From contig NZ_CP098755.1 of assembly GCF_023746555.1 (NCBI RefSeq), forward strand, positions 1,578,001-1,642,000: 64,000 bases of DNA, read 5' to 3'. Position 1 is the stretch's first letter, and the number at the start of each line of letters is the position of its first letter. Under the pieces are notes generated by a model that had not been told where the DNA came from, ran no database searches, and saw only the letters and a program-made list of their open reading frames with translations. Origin of the DNA: Brevibacillus ruminantium (lineage in GTDB: Bacteria > Bacillota > Bacilli > Brevibacillales > Brevibacillaceae). Both the position numbers and the translations under genes were made by a program. Positions 28,747 to 37,454 of this stretch are shown here, piece by piece.

Positions 28747-30024
28747 ATGAACCGATTATGGAATTCCTATCCGCGCAGCATTCGGCTGTTGGCCATTGCT
28801 GCCGTTATCCATTCTACAGGCATGGCCTGTATCTGGCCGTTGGTCACCATCTACATCCACGATGTCCTGGGAAAGTCGCTTGCAGTGGCGGGCGGCGTGC
28901 TTATGCTGAACCAGGGGGCATATCTTGTGGGCAGTGTGGTTGGCGGCTTTCTTTTTGACCGCTGGGGAAAACTCCTGACCTTATGCGCTGCCACGGTGGG
29001 AGCCGTAGCAGTGGCGATCGGACTTGGGTTCACCACAGACTTCTCGGTTTATACCGTCTTGCTTCCTTTGAACGGATTTTTCTCCGGCATCATGTTTCCT
29101 GTGCTGAACGCCCTGATTGGCCTGTTGTGGCCGGAGGGCGGCCGCAAGGGTTTAAACATGGTCTATGTCGCCCTCAATATCGGAGGCGCGATTGGTGCAG
29201 GAGCTGCCGGAATCTTGGCAAGCATCTCATTTGCCTGGACGTTTTTTGGCAATGCCGCGCTTCAGGTGGCTGTGCTTGGTCTGTTTCTCATGTTGAGCCG
29301 TGCCGCGGATATCGAGCATGGTCCCGTAAAAGACCGGAGACCAACACCAGAATCAGCGGAAGGCTTGGATAGTCTGGATCGCCCGGCAACCATGGACAGC
29401 CATTCGGCCATCCACGCCACCCGGTCTGTAGCCTGGATGGCTCTCGGCTTTTTATCCATGGGCTTGTTGGTCTGCTGGATCATTTACGTGCAGTGGACAA
29501 CGGTGCTGTCTGCGTACATGCAGACGCTGGGCATCTCGCTGAAACAATACAGCCTGCTGTGGACATTGAACGGCGCCCTGATTCTTTTGGGACAGCCGTT
29601 AATCGCCTGGGTGATCAAGCATGTCGCCCAATCCTTGAAAGCGCAGATGCTGCTGGGCGGCTGTCTCTTTTCGCTGTCCATGCTGATCCTGTCGCAGACG
29701 ACTGTTTACGCTGGCTTTTTTGCAGCCATGTTTGTCCTAACGCTGGGAGAAATGCTGGTATGGCCGGCTGTTCCGACAATCGCTGCGGAGTTGTCGCCTC
29801 CCGGCAGAGAGGGCATGATTCAGGGGCTGGTTGGCGGCGTTGGTTCGGCAGGACGCATGGTGGGACCGCTTATGGGAGCCGTGGCCTTTGAAGTGCTGAA
29901 GGCACAGGGATTGTTTTATGCGATGGCGGCCTTTGCTTTGCTCGCAGTGGTCTGTTTTGGGGTGTACACCTCCTTTATTAAGCGGTCGGAGCTGTCGGCG
30001 GCACTTACCGTCCAAAAGCATTGA
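28747..30024 (+). CDS. Major facilitator superfamily transporter
   Basis: 425 residues with about twelve membrane helices in two halves and a charged central loop (residues about 190-225). The MFS inter-helix motif appears as GGFLFDRWGKLLTL, and GPLMGAVAFEVL resembles helix-11 motifs of drug efflux members. The start is 6 bp after moaC, so it is co-transcribed with it. A link to molybdenum or nitrate metabolism is only positional; a drug or metabolite exporter is equally possible. Confidence 0.85.
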   Translation: MNRLWNSYPRSIRLLAIAAVIHSTGMACIWPLVTIYIHDVLGKSLAVAGGVLMLNQGAYLVGSVVGGFLFDRWGKLLTLCAATVGAVAVAIGLGFTTDFSVYTVLLPLNGFFSGIMFPVLNALIGLLWPEGGRKGLNMVYVALNIGGAIGAGAAGILASISFAWTFFGNAALQVAVLGLFLMLSRAADIEHGPVKDRRPTPESAEGLDSLDRPATMDSHSAIHATRSVAWMALGFLSMGLLVCWIIYVQWTTVLSAYMQTLGISLKQYSLLWTLNGALILLGQPLIAWVIKHVAQSLKAQMLLGGCLFSLSMLILSQTTVYAGFFAAMFVLTLGEMLVWPAVPTIAAELSPPGREGMIQGLVGGVGSAGRMVGPLMGAVAFEVLKAQGLFYAMAAFALLAVVCFGVYTSFIKRSELSAALTVQKH

Positions 30025-30087
30025 CACATGATTGAAAGGTAGCCTGCACGCTCCTTAGTATGGGGAGCAGGATGGTTTGTATGGTTC

Positions 30088-30117
30088 TTGACACCTCAGT
30101 ATTCACTCAAGTAGTAT
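30088..30117 (+). promoter_or_regulatory. Promoter of the SAM-riboswitch leader
   Basis: TTGACA at 30088-30093 and TAGTAT at 30112-30117, separated by 18 bases, end about 35 bp before the riboswitch. Confidence 0.75.
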
Positions 30118-30150
30118 GAAAGCAATTCAAATGAATACGAATTCTGTAAC

Positions 30151-30262
30151 CTTATCCAGAGAGGCGGAGGGACTGGCCCGATGAAGCCCGGCAGCGGATT
30201 CGCGATGGAATACCAACGCGGGTGCTGTGCCAATTCCAGCAGGAGCCTACCTGACAGATAAG
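30151..30262 (+). promoter_or_regulatory. SAM-I (S-box) riboswitch upstream of mtnE
   Basis: The stretch beginning CTTATCCAGAGAGGCGGAGG matches the S-box P1/P2 consensus, followed by GACTGGCCC, GATGAAGCCCGGCAGC and GTGCTGTGCCAATTCCAGC; the aptamer closes with GACAGATAAG, which pairs with the starting CTTATC. A terminator follows at 30279. With SAM bound, transcription should stop before mtnE; when SAM is scarce the salvage gene is read. Confidence 0.96.
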
Positions 30263-30278
30263 AACGCGGACTTTTACC

Positions 30279-30312
30279 GCCCCTTTTTCTGTACAGGAAA
30301 AGGGGCTTTTTC
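30279..30312 (+). terminator. Riboswitch-controlled terminator
   Basis: GCCCCTTTTTC and GAAAAGGGGC enclose a short loop and are followed by a T-run. This is the expression platform of the SAM riboswitch. Confidence 0.92.
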
Positions 30313-30419
30313 ACTGAATCGGTACGGATAAACTTCCGGGGCTTCTTTCTGATACAGCAAGAAAATCATTCCGTTAACTCGCGTTTGCGATACGAAAAAG
30401 GAAAGGAAAGAAAAAACGA

Positions 30420-31595
30420 ATGCGCATTCAACCCTCTGCTATGATTGACCGGCTGCCGACGCAGTTTTTTGCGACGCTCGTAGCCAAAACAAACAAGGCC
30501 ATTGCGGCTGGACATGACATCATCAATCTCGGGCAAGGAAATCCCGATCTGCCGACACCTGCGCATATTGTGGAAGAGCTGGGCGTGCAGGCAGCTCGTC
30601 CCGTCCATCATAAATACCCGCCATTTAGCGGCAGGCTTGAATTGAAGCAGGCTGTCGCTCACTGGTACCGCGAAGAATTCGGCGTGGAGCTGGACCCGGA
30701 GGAAGAGGTAGCGATCCTGTTCGGCAGCAAGACCGGTTTGGTGGAGATTTGCCAGGTGCTGCTCAACCCGGGAGATGTCGCCCTGGTCCCCGATCCGGGC
30801 TACCCGGATTACTGGTCTGGCGTTGCCGTAGCAGACGGCCGCATGGTGATGATGCCGCTTCGGGCAGAGAACGCGTTTCTCCCCGATTACGGCAAGCTCC
30901 CAGCCGAAGACCTGGAAAAAGCCAAGCTGATGTTTCTGAACTACCCGAACAACCCCACAGCGGTGAATGCGCCTGTGGAATTTTTCGAAGAGACAATCCG
31001 TTTCGCGCGCAAGCATGAGATCGTCGTCTGCCATGACTTTGCGTACGGTGCGATCAGCTTTGACGGCAAAAAGCCGGTCAGCTTCATGCAAGTACCGGGT
31101 GCCAAAGAGGTGGGGGTTGAGTTTTACACCTTGTCCAAGACTTACAACATGGCAGGCTGGCGCGTCGGGGCGATGGTCGGAAACAAAGAGCTGGTGCGTC
31201 TGATTAATTTGATTCAGGACCATTACTTCGTCAGTATGTTCGGTGCGGTCCAGATGGCAGCGGCCAAGGCGATGACGGACTCCCAGCAGTGCGTACGCGA
31301 TCTGGTCAACGTTTACCAAAGCCGCCGCGACGTCCTGTTTTCCCAGTTACACCGGATCGGCTGGCAGGCCAAGCCTTCAGAGGGGTCGTTTTTTAGCTGG
31401 CTGCCCGTCCCAAAAGGGTTTACATCGGTAGAGTTCTCCGATTTGCTCCTGGAAAAAGCTCACGTGGTCGTCGCGCCCGGCGTCGGCTTTGGACCGACGG
31501 GCGAGGGGTATGTGCGGGCAGCACTTCTGTCTAATGAAGAACGGCTGGCAGAGGCAGTGCGGCGGATTGAGAAGCTGGGGCTGTTTGTTCGCTAG
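30420..31595 (+). CDS. mtnE: Methionine-salvage aminotransferase (2-keto-4-methylthiobutyrate to methionine)
   Basis: 391-residue PLP-dependent class I aminotransferase. It resembles B. subtilis MtnE throughout (QFFASLV-like start, HDIINLGQGNPDLPTP, VPDPGYPDYWSG, LNYPNNPT, VCHDFAYGA, PLP-lysine in TLSKTYNMAGWR). It completes recycling of methylthioadenosine by transaminating ketomethylthiobutyrate. The S-box upstream supports this assignment over a general aspartate aminotransferase. The nucleosidase for the first step is encoded at 53,023. Confidence 0.9.
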   Translation: MRIQPSAMIDRLPTQFFATLVAKTNKAIAAGHDIINLGQGNPDLPTPAHIVEELGVQAARPVHHKYPPFSGRLELKQAVAHWYREEFGVELDPEEEVAILFGSKTGLVEICQVLLNPGDVALVPDPGYPDYWSGVAVADGRMVMMPLRAENAFLPDYGKLPAEDLEKAKLMFLNYPNNPTAVNAPVEFFEETIRFARKHEIVVCHDFAYGAISFDGKKPVSFMQVPGAKEVGVEFYTLSKTYNMAGWRVGAMVGNKELVRLINLIQDHYFVSMFGAVQMAAAKAMTDSQQCVRDLVNVYQSRRDVLFSQLHRIGWQAKPSEGSFFSWLPVPKGFTSVEFSDLLLEKAHVVVAPGVGFGPTGEGYVRAALLSNEERLAEAVRRIEKLGLFVR

Positions 31596-31764
31596 GCGTG
31601 CTAGTGGTCTCTAGGTTACTTGGTCACGTTGCCGAGGGGCCGCGGTGGCAAGAAGCCCGTTTCCAGGCTCCGCTCCGGTCTTCGTCCTGCACGGGAGCAT
31701 AGACTGTCCGCTCCCCAATGATCCCGAGGAAATCGCAAAACTCGCGCAGCATAGCTTCTCAGCA

Positions 31765-31797
31765 AAAGGCCCGGAGCGCTCATGGCTCCGGGCCTTT
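31765..31797. terminator. Bidirectional intrinsic terminator after mtnE
   Basis: AAAGGCCCGGAGC and GCTCCGGGCCTTT are perfect 13-bp arms with a 7 base loop; each strand has T residues after the stem. It separates mtnE from the convergent anti-sigma gene. The DNA between 31,596 and 31,764 shows nothing else convincing. Confidence 0.88.
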
Positions 31798-31838
31798 ATG
31801 ATGGCGTGATGGAATGCAGGTGCTGCCCACGACCAGCT

Positions 31839-33494
31839 TCACGGATTAGGCGGGATCGGCACTTGCCAGTTCAAATCCATGTACCTCGTTTTGACGGTTT
31901 GCAAAGCGAGCGTAAGCTTTTGCGGAGGCTGCTGCATTCCTTTGACAATGAGGGTTTGGACCAACACGACCCCATCGGGTGAATTCTTCATGTGCGTTTT
32001 GCCAAAATCGGTCTGGACGTCGAAGCGCTTGCCGCTCTTGTCATACAGATTCCAGTAGGGGAAGCTGTCCAGTTTACCCAAGCCCTTCAGCTCGATCGTC
32101 CAGACGGGCTCCTGCGTTTCTGGGTCCATGCCTTTGGCCATGTCGGTGATCGTGAAAGTCTCTTCCAGCTCTCCGTATGTTTTTGAGACAGGCTGCTGCT
32201 TGAGGCTATCAGGAGAGTAGGAGATGGAAAAATCTGCTGGCTCGAGCAATTCCACTCCATCCAGAACGAATGTCAGTTCTTCCGGCTGATCAGCAGGCAC
32301 ATACGAGCCATGCCAATTTATTATGTCAGGATCGATTCCCCGGACATCGCGGGACTGGGTAAAGGAGATCCGTCGGCCTTGTTTTTCGTTTGGCTCATAT
32401 TCGGACTTGGCGACGACGTTTCCGCTTTGATCGACGATATGGTAAAAGAAGCGGTGAGTGCCGAACTCCCGTATGCTGTCAGCGTCCGTTCTTCCAGTCG
32501 GCGCCGCAGCCATTTCTCTCAGTTGCTTCTTCTTCTCCGGCGTAAAGCTGGTCGTCAGGTCAATCCGGGTGGCACTGGGAGCGTAGACTACCTTGTCGAA
32601 GGTAAAGACAATACCCTGTGGAGACTCATAGATCGCGTTGACCGGGACACTTTTCGTCGCCGCCATGCTTTTTTGGATATTAACGGGTATATCCAGCTTC
32701 CATACTGCTTTTCGCGGTTCATTGCTTCCGAAATGACTGATGTCAAAATGCAGGACTAGCTCATTTGGCGGGTTGTTCAATGAAAACAGAAAATCCGCAT
32801 ATTGATCGCCGCGTCTGAAGATTTGTGGCCCGCTATTTAGGATGTTCCCTTGCTTGTCGGTGAGGTAAATATTGTTACCGTTGTAATGAGGGATAAACAG
32901 GTCAGGCAGAATCTGTCCGGTTTCATCCTCCAGGACATACGTGGCGACGAGCCGCGTGGGATCTGCGATGATCTCCTTGACGCGCAAAGTCACCCCCTGA
33001 TCAGTTGCTGCCATATTTACCGGGGTGTTGAAGCCTTGCTCTGCTGCCTTTTTCAATCCCAGCTCTCCGCCGATTCTACTGACAAACGTTGAAATGTACG
33101 CGGCAAAGGTAGGGGAGACAAACATGCCGAGCGAAAATGCCACGAACAGCGCGGCAATCGATGCTGCTGTCATACGAGCCCATCGCTTTGATCTTTGTAC
33201 AGGAGTCCTGCTGCAAGCGTGTCGCGAAGGCGCTGAATTGGTTTCCATTTCGACCGGGCTTTCTGTGGCTGGGTAAGGCTCCAATTGATTCATGATGCCG
33301 GCGGTAAAATCATCTGTTAAAGGAGAATAGGGCACAGCCTGTTTCAGGACGATCGCTTCCGCCGCAAGCTTATCCCGCATGACTCTGCAAGCGGCGCAGT
33401 CCAGCAGGTGTGTTTCAATCTCAATGTTTTCACTTACGCTCGTTTCTTTCTCCACATAGCGTTCCAGCTTTTGACGGATCTCATAGCACCTCAT
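31839..33494 (-). CDS. Membrane anti-sigma factor (zf-HC2, DUF4179-type)
   Basis: 551 residues. An N-terminal cytosolic zinc anti-sigma domain has the HxxxCxxC pattern in HLLDCAACR (about residues 29-37); a single membrane helix (MTAASIAALFVAFSLGMFVS, about residue 110-130) is followed by FAAYISTFVSRIGGELGLKKAAEQG, typical of DUF4179, and an external region of about 400 residues. It holds the adjacent ECF sigma factor inactive until an envelope signal arrives. Its start lies within the end of the sigma gene (14 bp overlap), as in most sigma/anti-sigma pairs. Confidence 0.9.
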   Translation of the reverse strand: MRCYEIRQKLERYVEKETSVSENIEIETHLLDCAACRVMRDKLAAEAIVLKQAVPYSPLTDDFTAGIMNQLEPYPATESPVEMETNSAPSRHACSRTPVQRSKRWARMTAASIAALFVAFSLGMFVSPTFAAYISTFVSRIGGELGLKKAAEQGFNTPVNMAATDQGVTLRVKEIIADPTRLVATYVLEDETGQILPDLFIPHYNGNNIYLTDKQGNILNSGPQIFRRGDQYADFLFSLNNPPNELVLHFDISHFGSNEPRKAVWKLDIPVNIQKSMAATKSVPVNAIYESPQGIVFTFDKVVYAPSATRIDLTTSFTPEKKKQLREMAAAPTGRTDADSIREFGTHRFFYHIVDQSGNVVAKSEYEPNEKQGRRISFTQSRDVRGIDPDIINWHGSYVPADQPEELTFVLDGVELLEPADFSISYSPDSLKQQPVSKTYGELEETFTITDMAKGMDPETQEPVWTIELKGLGKLDSFPYWNLYDKSGKRFDVQTDFGKTHMKNSPDGVVLVQTLIVKGMQQPPQKLTLALQTVKTRYMDLNWQVPIPPNP

Positions 33495-34047
33495 GCAAGC
33501 CGCCTCCTTTCTCTGCCGATTGGAAGTAATTTCGCAACCGCTGCTTGGCTCTGTGCAGCCTGATTTGCACTTGGTGCAGGGGGATCTCCAGGATGTCGCT
33601 GATCTCCTGATAGCTAAGCTCGTCTACGTAGCGCAGCAGTAGGACAACCCGGTACTTTTCCGGCAGTTGGCCAATCAGTTCATGCAATTCCGAGGCGTGT
33701 TCTTCCTGCAGATACATCGTTTCCGGACTATTCCCGTCCGAGAGCGTATTCTCCTCGATTTCTACGAGAGAGACTTGCTTCTTTTGCAGCGAACGCTGCG
33801 TGTCGACATAGACATTGACGGCAATCCGGTACAGCCAGGAGGAAAATTTCCGGTTCTCATCATAGCTGTGCAAATACCGGTAAGCGCGGATGAAGCATTC
33901 CTGCGCCAGATCCTGGGCATCGTGCGGATTGCCGGTCATCCGATACAGCAGGGAAAAGACCTTGTTCCTGTATTTATTGATCAGGTGGGCGTACGCCTGC
34001 TTCTCGCCGGACAAGACTTGTCTGACCCACTCTTTGTCTTCCTCCAT
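33481..34047 (-). CDS. ECF (extracytoplasmic function) sigma factor
   Basis: 188 residues. Region 2 (FSLLYRMTGNPHDAQDLAQECFIRAYRYLHSYDENRKFSSWLYRIAVNVYVD) and region 4 (LPEKYRVVLLLRYVDELSYQEISDILEIPLHQVQIRLHRAKQRLR) are complete. It directs RNA polymerase to stress promoters, probably SigX/SigW-like. ATG 34047 follows GGGAGG at 7 bases; a 17-codon-shorter start than the longest frame. Likely self-transcribed with its anti-sigma partner; I could not fit a clean ECF promoter with normal spacing upstream. Confidence 0.93.
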   Translation of the reverse strand: MEEDKEWVRQVLSGEKQAYAHLINKYRNKVFSLLYRMTGNPHDAQDLAQECFIRAYRYLHSYDENRKFSSWLYRIAVNVYVDTQRSLQKKQVSLVEIEENTLSDGNSPETMYLQEEHASELHELIGQLPEKYRVVLLLRYVDELSYQEISDILEIPLHQVQIRLHRAKQRLRNYFQSAEKGGGLHEVL

Positions 34048-34225
34048 TCCCGATCCTCCCATGAGTCTGAAAGTAGTCACTCATTTGCTACTACTGTCGG
34101 TTATCGATCTATGTTACATAATAATTTCCTTTTTTTAATTTTTTTTTTTGCAGGTGTAAGGGAATGGATAGTGCTTCGGTAGTAAAGGGGTGAAACGACA
34201 AATTGAGAAAGGGAAGTGAATCGCG

Positions 34226-35188
34226 ATGAAACAAATTCAAACGGTTCTGCTGGCGACAGCGACTCTGTTGGCGGGAAATACTTTTACAGGAGATGCCCTG
34301 GCTTTGGCCCAAGCTGCAGCCACTCAATCTACGCCGGAATCCGGCGATCTCATCATGGACTTGACCCCGGCCGAAGCAACCAAACAGGCAGGATTTTCTG
34401 TCAAAGTGCCAAAGTACCTGCCGGAGGGCAACTATTATCCGACACTGTCCTATAAGCGCTCAGCCAGCCAGGTAGTCATCTCTTACCACGGGAATGCGGG
34501 CAATCCGTTCTTCCTGCGAATCCATCCGGGAGAAGCCGCAAAGGAACGGGGAGAGTTGAAGGAGGTGTCTTTTGCCAAAGGCAAAGCGTACATGGGAAAA
34601 CAGCCCGATAAATATGACAAAATGAACGTATTCATATGGGAAGAAGAAAAAGGGCTTGTTTACGAGCTTGCCAGCGGACTTTCTGCCGATGAACTAAAAA
34701 AAATCGCCGAGTCCGTCGATGTGTGGGACCCGGCTGTGATCGAATGGCCGGAAGTGAAGGGGCAGGCTGAGACTACCCAAGAGCTGACTCGGGAAGAAGC
34801 TGAGCAAAAATTCGGCTCCTCCTTCAAAGTCCCTACGCTTTTGCCTCTGGGCGCCACGCTGAGCTACGGATATACCAAGGGCAAAGAATCGTCGTCTGTT
34901 GATATATTCAATGAAACGCCAGGGAACGCGGCCGCATTCTTGAGCATCGTCATCAGCAAAGAAAGCCTGGAGGAGAGAAAGAAATCCGTGATGCAGCCTA
35001 AAACAATCAAACCGGTCAAAATAGGCACCAGCGAGGGCATCAGCTTCCACACCCCCGGGTCGAGCTACCGCAATCCGGATTTAACCCATTTTAACGGTCT
35101 TCTCTGGGAAGACAAAGGAATCACTTATATGATGACTTCTGACATGACGGTGGAACAGATGATCACCGTAGCCGAATGGTTTAGGTAA
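34226..35188 (+). CDS. Secreted protein with two DUF4367-like repeats
   Basis: 320 residues with a signal peptide (IQTVLLATATLLAG, cleavage near residue 30). Two related halves follow: AGFSVKVPKYLPEG-NYYPTLSYK (about 50-70) and FGSSFKVPTLLPLGATLSYGYTKG (about 190-215), each ending with an IWEEEKG/LWEDKGITYMM strand. This FxVPxxLPxG pattern is typical of DUF4367, otherwise found as the outer part of anti-sigma factors. Divergent from the ECF sigma gene (178 bp between starts), so it may be a regulon member or a sensing partner. Confidence 0.75.
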   Translation: MKQIQTVLLATATLLAGNTFTGDALALAQAAATQSTPESGDLIMDLTPAEATKQAGFSVKVPKYLPEGNYYPTLSYKRSASQVVISYHGNAGNPFFLRIHPGEAAKERGELKEVSFAKGKAYMGKQPDKYDKMNVFIWEEEKGLVYELASGLSADELKKIAESVDVWDPAVIEWPEVKGQAETTQELTREEAEQKFGSSFKVPTLLPLGATLSYGYTKGKESSSVDIFNETPGNAAAFLSIVISKESLEERKKSVMQPKTIKPVKIGTSEGISFHTPGSSYRNPDLTHFNGLLWEDKGITYMMTSDMTVEQMITVAEWFR

Positions 35189-35209
35189 AGAAAACCGAGT
35201 AAAGCAGGG

Positions 35210-35240
35210 GCCGCAAGCGATGAAAAGCTTGCGGCTTCGT
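35210..35240 (+). terminator. Terminator after the DUF4367-like gene
   Basis: GCCGCAAGC and GCTTGCGGC form a 9-bp stem, followed by TTCGTTAT. Confidence 0.75.
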
Positions 35241-35416
35241 TATATGCCATTCTGTAGTTGTTGTACATCCCTGTGGAACTGATCCCTTACGGGCGATTTC
35301 GACCGAACCCTCGCTCGACATAGTCAAAACCTATTCCACCCATAGCTTTGTGAGATTGGACTTATCCTCGACGCAGTGATAAAACAGGAATAAGCTCAAT
35401 CAAGGGGGAACATAGG

Positions 35417-36619
35417 ATGGAGTATTCATTCTCACAATCGACCAATGCACTGACCTCATCGGCTGTGCGTGAAATTTTGAAATTAACGCAGGGAAATCAA
35501 GTGCTGTCACTGGCCGGAGGCTTGCCTGCCGAGGATTCTTTTCCGATCCAAGAGATGCGGGAAGCATTTAACCGGGCGCTTGATCTGGGACCCAAATCCC
35601 TGCAATACGGCTTGACCGATGGCTATATTCCGCTCCGGGAATGGGTCGCGTCACGCATGAAACAAAAGCATATGAACGTTGGCGTAGAAAACATGCTGAT
35701 CACTACCGGCTCCCAGCAGGCCGTCGACTTGCTCTGTCGCGTCTACCTGGACGAAGGCGACGTCGTGCTGGTAGAAAATCCGACCTATCTCGCGGCTGTA
35801 CAGCTCTTCCAGTTCCGCGGCATCCGTGCAATTCCGGTGGATGGAGACGCTGAGGGAATGGATATGGACGATCTTGCCAGAAAAATCGCACAATTCTGTC
35901 CGAAGATGGTTTACGTGATCCCAACGTTTGCCAACCCGACGGGCAAGGTATGGAGTCTGGAAAGACGTCTCGGCCTTTTGCGCCAATGCCGGGAAAACAA
36001 TATTTTGATTTTGGAAGACGATCCCTACGGCGAAATCCAGTTTGACGGTGAAGCGCAGTATCGCAGCATTTTCTCGCTTGACCAACACCCGCAGGGGTCT
36101 GCCGTGGTGTACACCAGCACCTTCTCCAAAATTGTTGCTCCTGGACTGCGCACAGGCTGGGCAATCGGGGACAGTCAGGTGATTCAGATGATGGTCAAGG
36201 CAAAACAGGCCATCGACCTGCAGTCCAGTACGATCGACCAGATTGCCTTGCATCAGCTGCTGGCCAACTTTGATTTGGAAGCGCACATCGAGAAAATCCG
36301 CAGTTCCTATCGGGAGCGGATGGAGTGGATGCATGAGCTGCTTTCGCGTCTGGAATGGAGCGGCATGAAGTGGAACAAACCAAGAGGCGGCATGTTCCTG
36401 TGGGTGGAGCTGCCCGAGCATGTTCACTCGGAAAAGCTGCTGGCCCAGGCCGTAAAGGAAGGCGTCGCCTTTGTACCCGGCATTCCGTTTTATGCAGAGG
36501 AGCCGAAGACCAATACCATGCGGCTTAACTACACACTGCTGGATCGGGAACATACCGAGCTTGCTATCCAGCGACTTGGCAAAGCACTGTCCGAGTACAG
36601 CCAGGTTGTTGCCCGGTAG
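35417..36619 (+). CDS. PLP-dependent aminotransferase, 2-aminoadipate/LysN-like group
   Basis: 400 residues, fold type I. N-terminus SSAVREILKLTQGNQVLSLAGGLP and TTGSQQAVDLLCRVYLDEGD are typical of the MocR/LysN aminotransferase family, here without the GntR DNA-binding domain. PLP contacts: NPTG (FANPTGKVWS), EDDPYGEIQF, and the Schiff-base Lys in YTSTFSKIVAPGLRTGW. Relatives transaminate 2-aminoadipate, aromatic or branched amino acids; the substrate is unclear. Monocistronic by its terminator. The gap 35,241-35,416 has no other feature. Confidence 0.88.
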   Translation: MEYSFSQSTNALTSSAVREILKLTQGNQVLSLAGGLPAEDSFPIQEMREAFNRALDLGPKSLQYGLTDGYIPLREWVASRMKQKHMNVGVENMLITTGSQQAVDLLCRVYLDEGDVVLVENPTYLAAVQLFQFRGIRAIPVDGDAEGMDMDDLARKIAQFCPKMVYVIPTFANPTGKVWSLERRLGLLRQCRENNILILEDDPYGEIQFDGEAQYRSIFSLDQHPQGSAVVYTSTFSKIVAPGLRTGWAIGDSQVIQMMVKAKQAIDLQSSTIDQIALHQLLANFDLEAHIEKIRSSYRERMEWMHELLSRLEWSGMKWNKPRGGMFLWVELPEHVHSEKLLAQAVKEGVAFVPGIPFYAEEPKTNTMRLNYTLLDREHTELAIQRLGKALSEYSQVVAR

Positions 36620-36680
36620 TTCGGGCGACAGACAGTTGCAATCGAAAACCGTACAAGAACAATATGTTTACGAGCAAAAA

Positions 36681-36721
36681 GTGCCCGCACGTCTCATGCA
36701 GACGGAGCGGGCACTTTTTTT
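36681..36721 (+). terminator. Intrinsic terminator after the aminotransferase gene
   Basis: GTGCCCGC and GCGGGCAC enclose an 18 base loop with an inner GTCT/AGAC stem, followed by seven T residues. Confidence 0.9.
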
Positions 36722-36823
36722 GATGAGCGATGAAAAATTTGAAATCCGCATTCCTGATTTTAAACGCCTTTCAAACAAATTCAAACCTGCTTGTCCCCGC
36801 CCAAAAAACTTGCTGGCAGAGTA

Positions 36824-36852
36824 TTGTCAAAGGCAAATGGGAATGATAATAT
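36824..36852 (+). promoter_or_regulatory. Promoter of the DUF2325 gene
   Basis: TTGTCA at 36824-36829 and TAATAT at 36847-36852 are separated by exactly 17 bases. The -10 is inside the first Fur box. Confidence 0.8.
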
Positions 36853-36880
36853 TTATCAATAAGAGTGATATTCATTATCA
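36844..36880. promoter_or_regulatory. Two Fur boxes over the promoter
   Basis: TGATAATATTTATCA (36844-36858) and TGATATTCATTATCA (36866-36880) each match the Bacillus Fur 7-1-7 consensus TGATAAT-N-ATTATCA at 13 of 14 informative positions. They are 7 bases apart; the first covers the -10. Iron-dependent repression of the next gene is expected. Confidence 0.8.
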
Positions 36881-36950
36881 ATTAGAAAAAATCAGCCGTA
36901 CCTATACAGTTCCACACTCATTTTTTCATACCAGCAAAGGAGGAAAGAGC

Positions 36951-37232
36951 ATGTCTTCTATACTTGTCATCGGCGGAGACCGCCTGGGAAATATCGTTGA
37001 CTTATTACAAGGCCAGGGGTTTACGGATATCCATCATGTAACGGGGAGAAAAAACTCCCAAGCCGGCGTAAAAATTCCCACAGGAACCCATATGATTTTG
37101 GTTTTGACCGATTTCGTCAATCACAATCTGGCCAAGACGGTGAAAAGCCAGGCGAAGGATAAGGAAGTGCCGATCCTGTTTTGCAAGCGTTCTTGTTCGG
37201 CGATTGCCAAAGCTTTGGTTCAGGGGGCGTAA
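36951..37232 (+). CDS. DUF2325 domain protein, Fur-regulated
   Basis: 93 residues: ILVIGGDRLGNIVDLLQGQGF, then VTGRKNSQAGVKIPTGTHMILVLTDFVNHNLAKTVKSQAK, ending ILFCKRSCSAIAKALV. This fits DUF2325, a small Rossmann-like family of unknown function widespread in Firmicutes. The start ATG follows AAAGGAGGAAAGAGC. Tandem Fur boxes upstream indicate iron starvation induction, which points to a role in metal homeostasis; C-terminal Lys-Arg-Ser-Cys is conserved-looking but its role is unknown. Confidence 0.85.
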   Translation: MSSILVIGGDRLGNIVDLLQGQGFTDIHHVTGRKNSQAGVKIPTGTHMILVLTDFVNHNLAKTVKSQAKDKEVPILFCKRSCSAIAKALVQGA

Positions 37233-37294
37233 ATACATACTCTCCGCTGTGGACAGACTACCAACTGTCAGCACACCAAACGGAGGAATGACCA

Positions 37295-37441
37295 GTGAAA
37301 TGGAACCATTTGGATGAACTGCCGATTGCCAATCTGACGGAGCAACAGTTGCAGCAGCTGCGCGAAGCAGAAAAAGAAATGACCAAAGATGGAACAGATA
37401 TCTATCTGATTGCCTTTGAAAAGCGGGCCCCGTCCAAGTGA
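37295..37441 (+). CDS. Small hypothetical protein (48 residues)
   Basis: GTG start with CGGAGG 8 bases upstream, 62 bp after the DUF2325 gene. The peptide begins MKWNHLDELPIANLTEQQLQ, then LREAEKEMTKDGTDIYLIAFEK, and is strongly acidic and helical in its centre. The good ribosome site and protein-like composition support a real gene. It may share the Fur-controlled transcript. Function unknown. Confidence 0.65.
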   Translation: MKWNHLDELPIANLTEQQLQQLREAEKEMTKDGTDIYLIAFEKRAPSK

Positions 37442-37454
37442 CGGGGCTGATTTG

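Noticed and set aside
36471-36950. Long N-terminal extension of the DUF2325 frame
   Set aside because: It overlaps the aminotransferase gene, its terminator, the promoter and the Fur boxes; the ATG at 36951 has a strong ribosome site.
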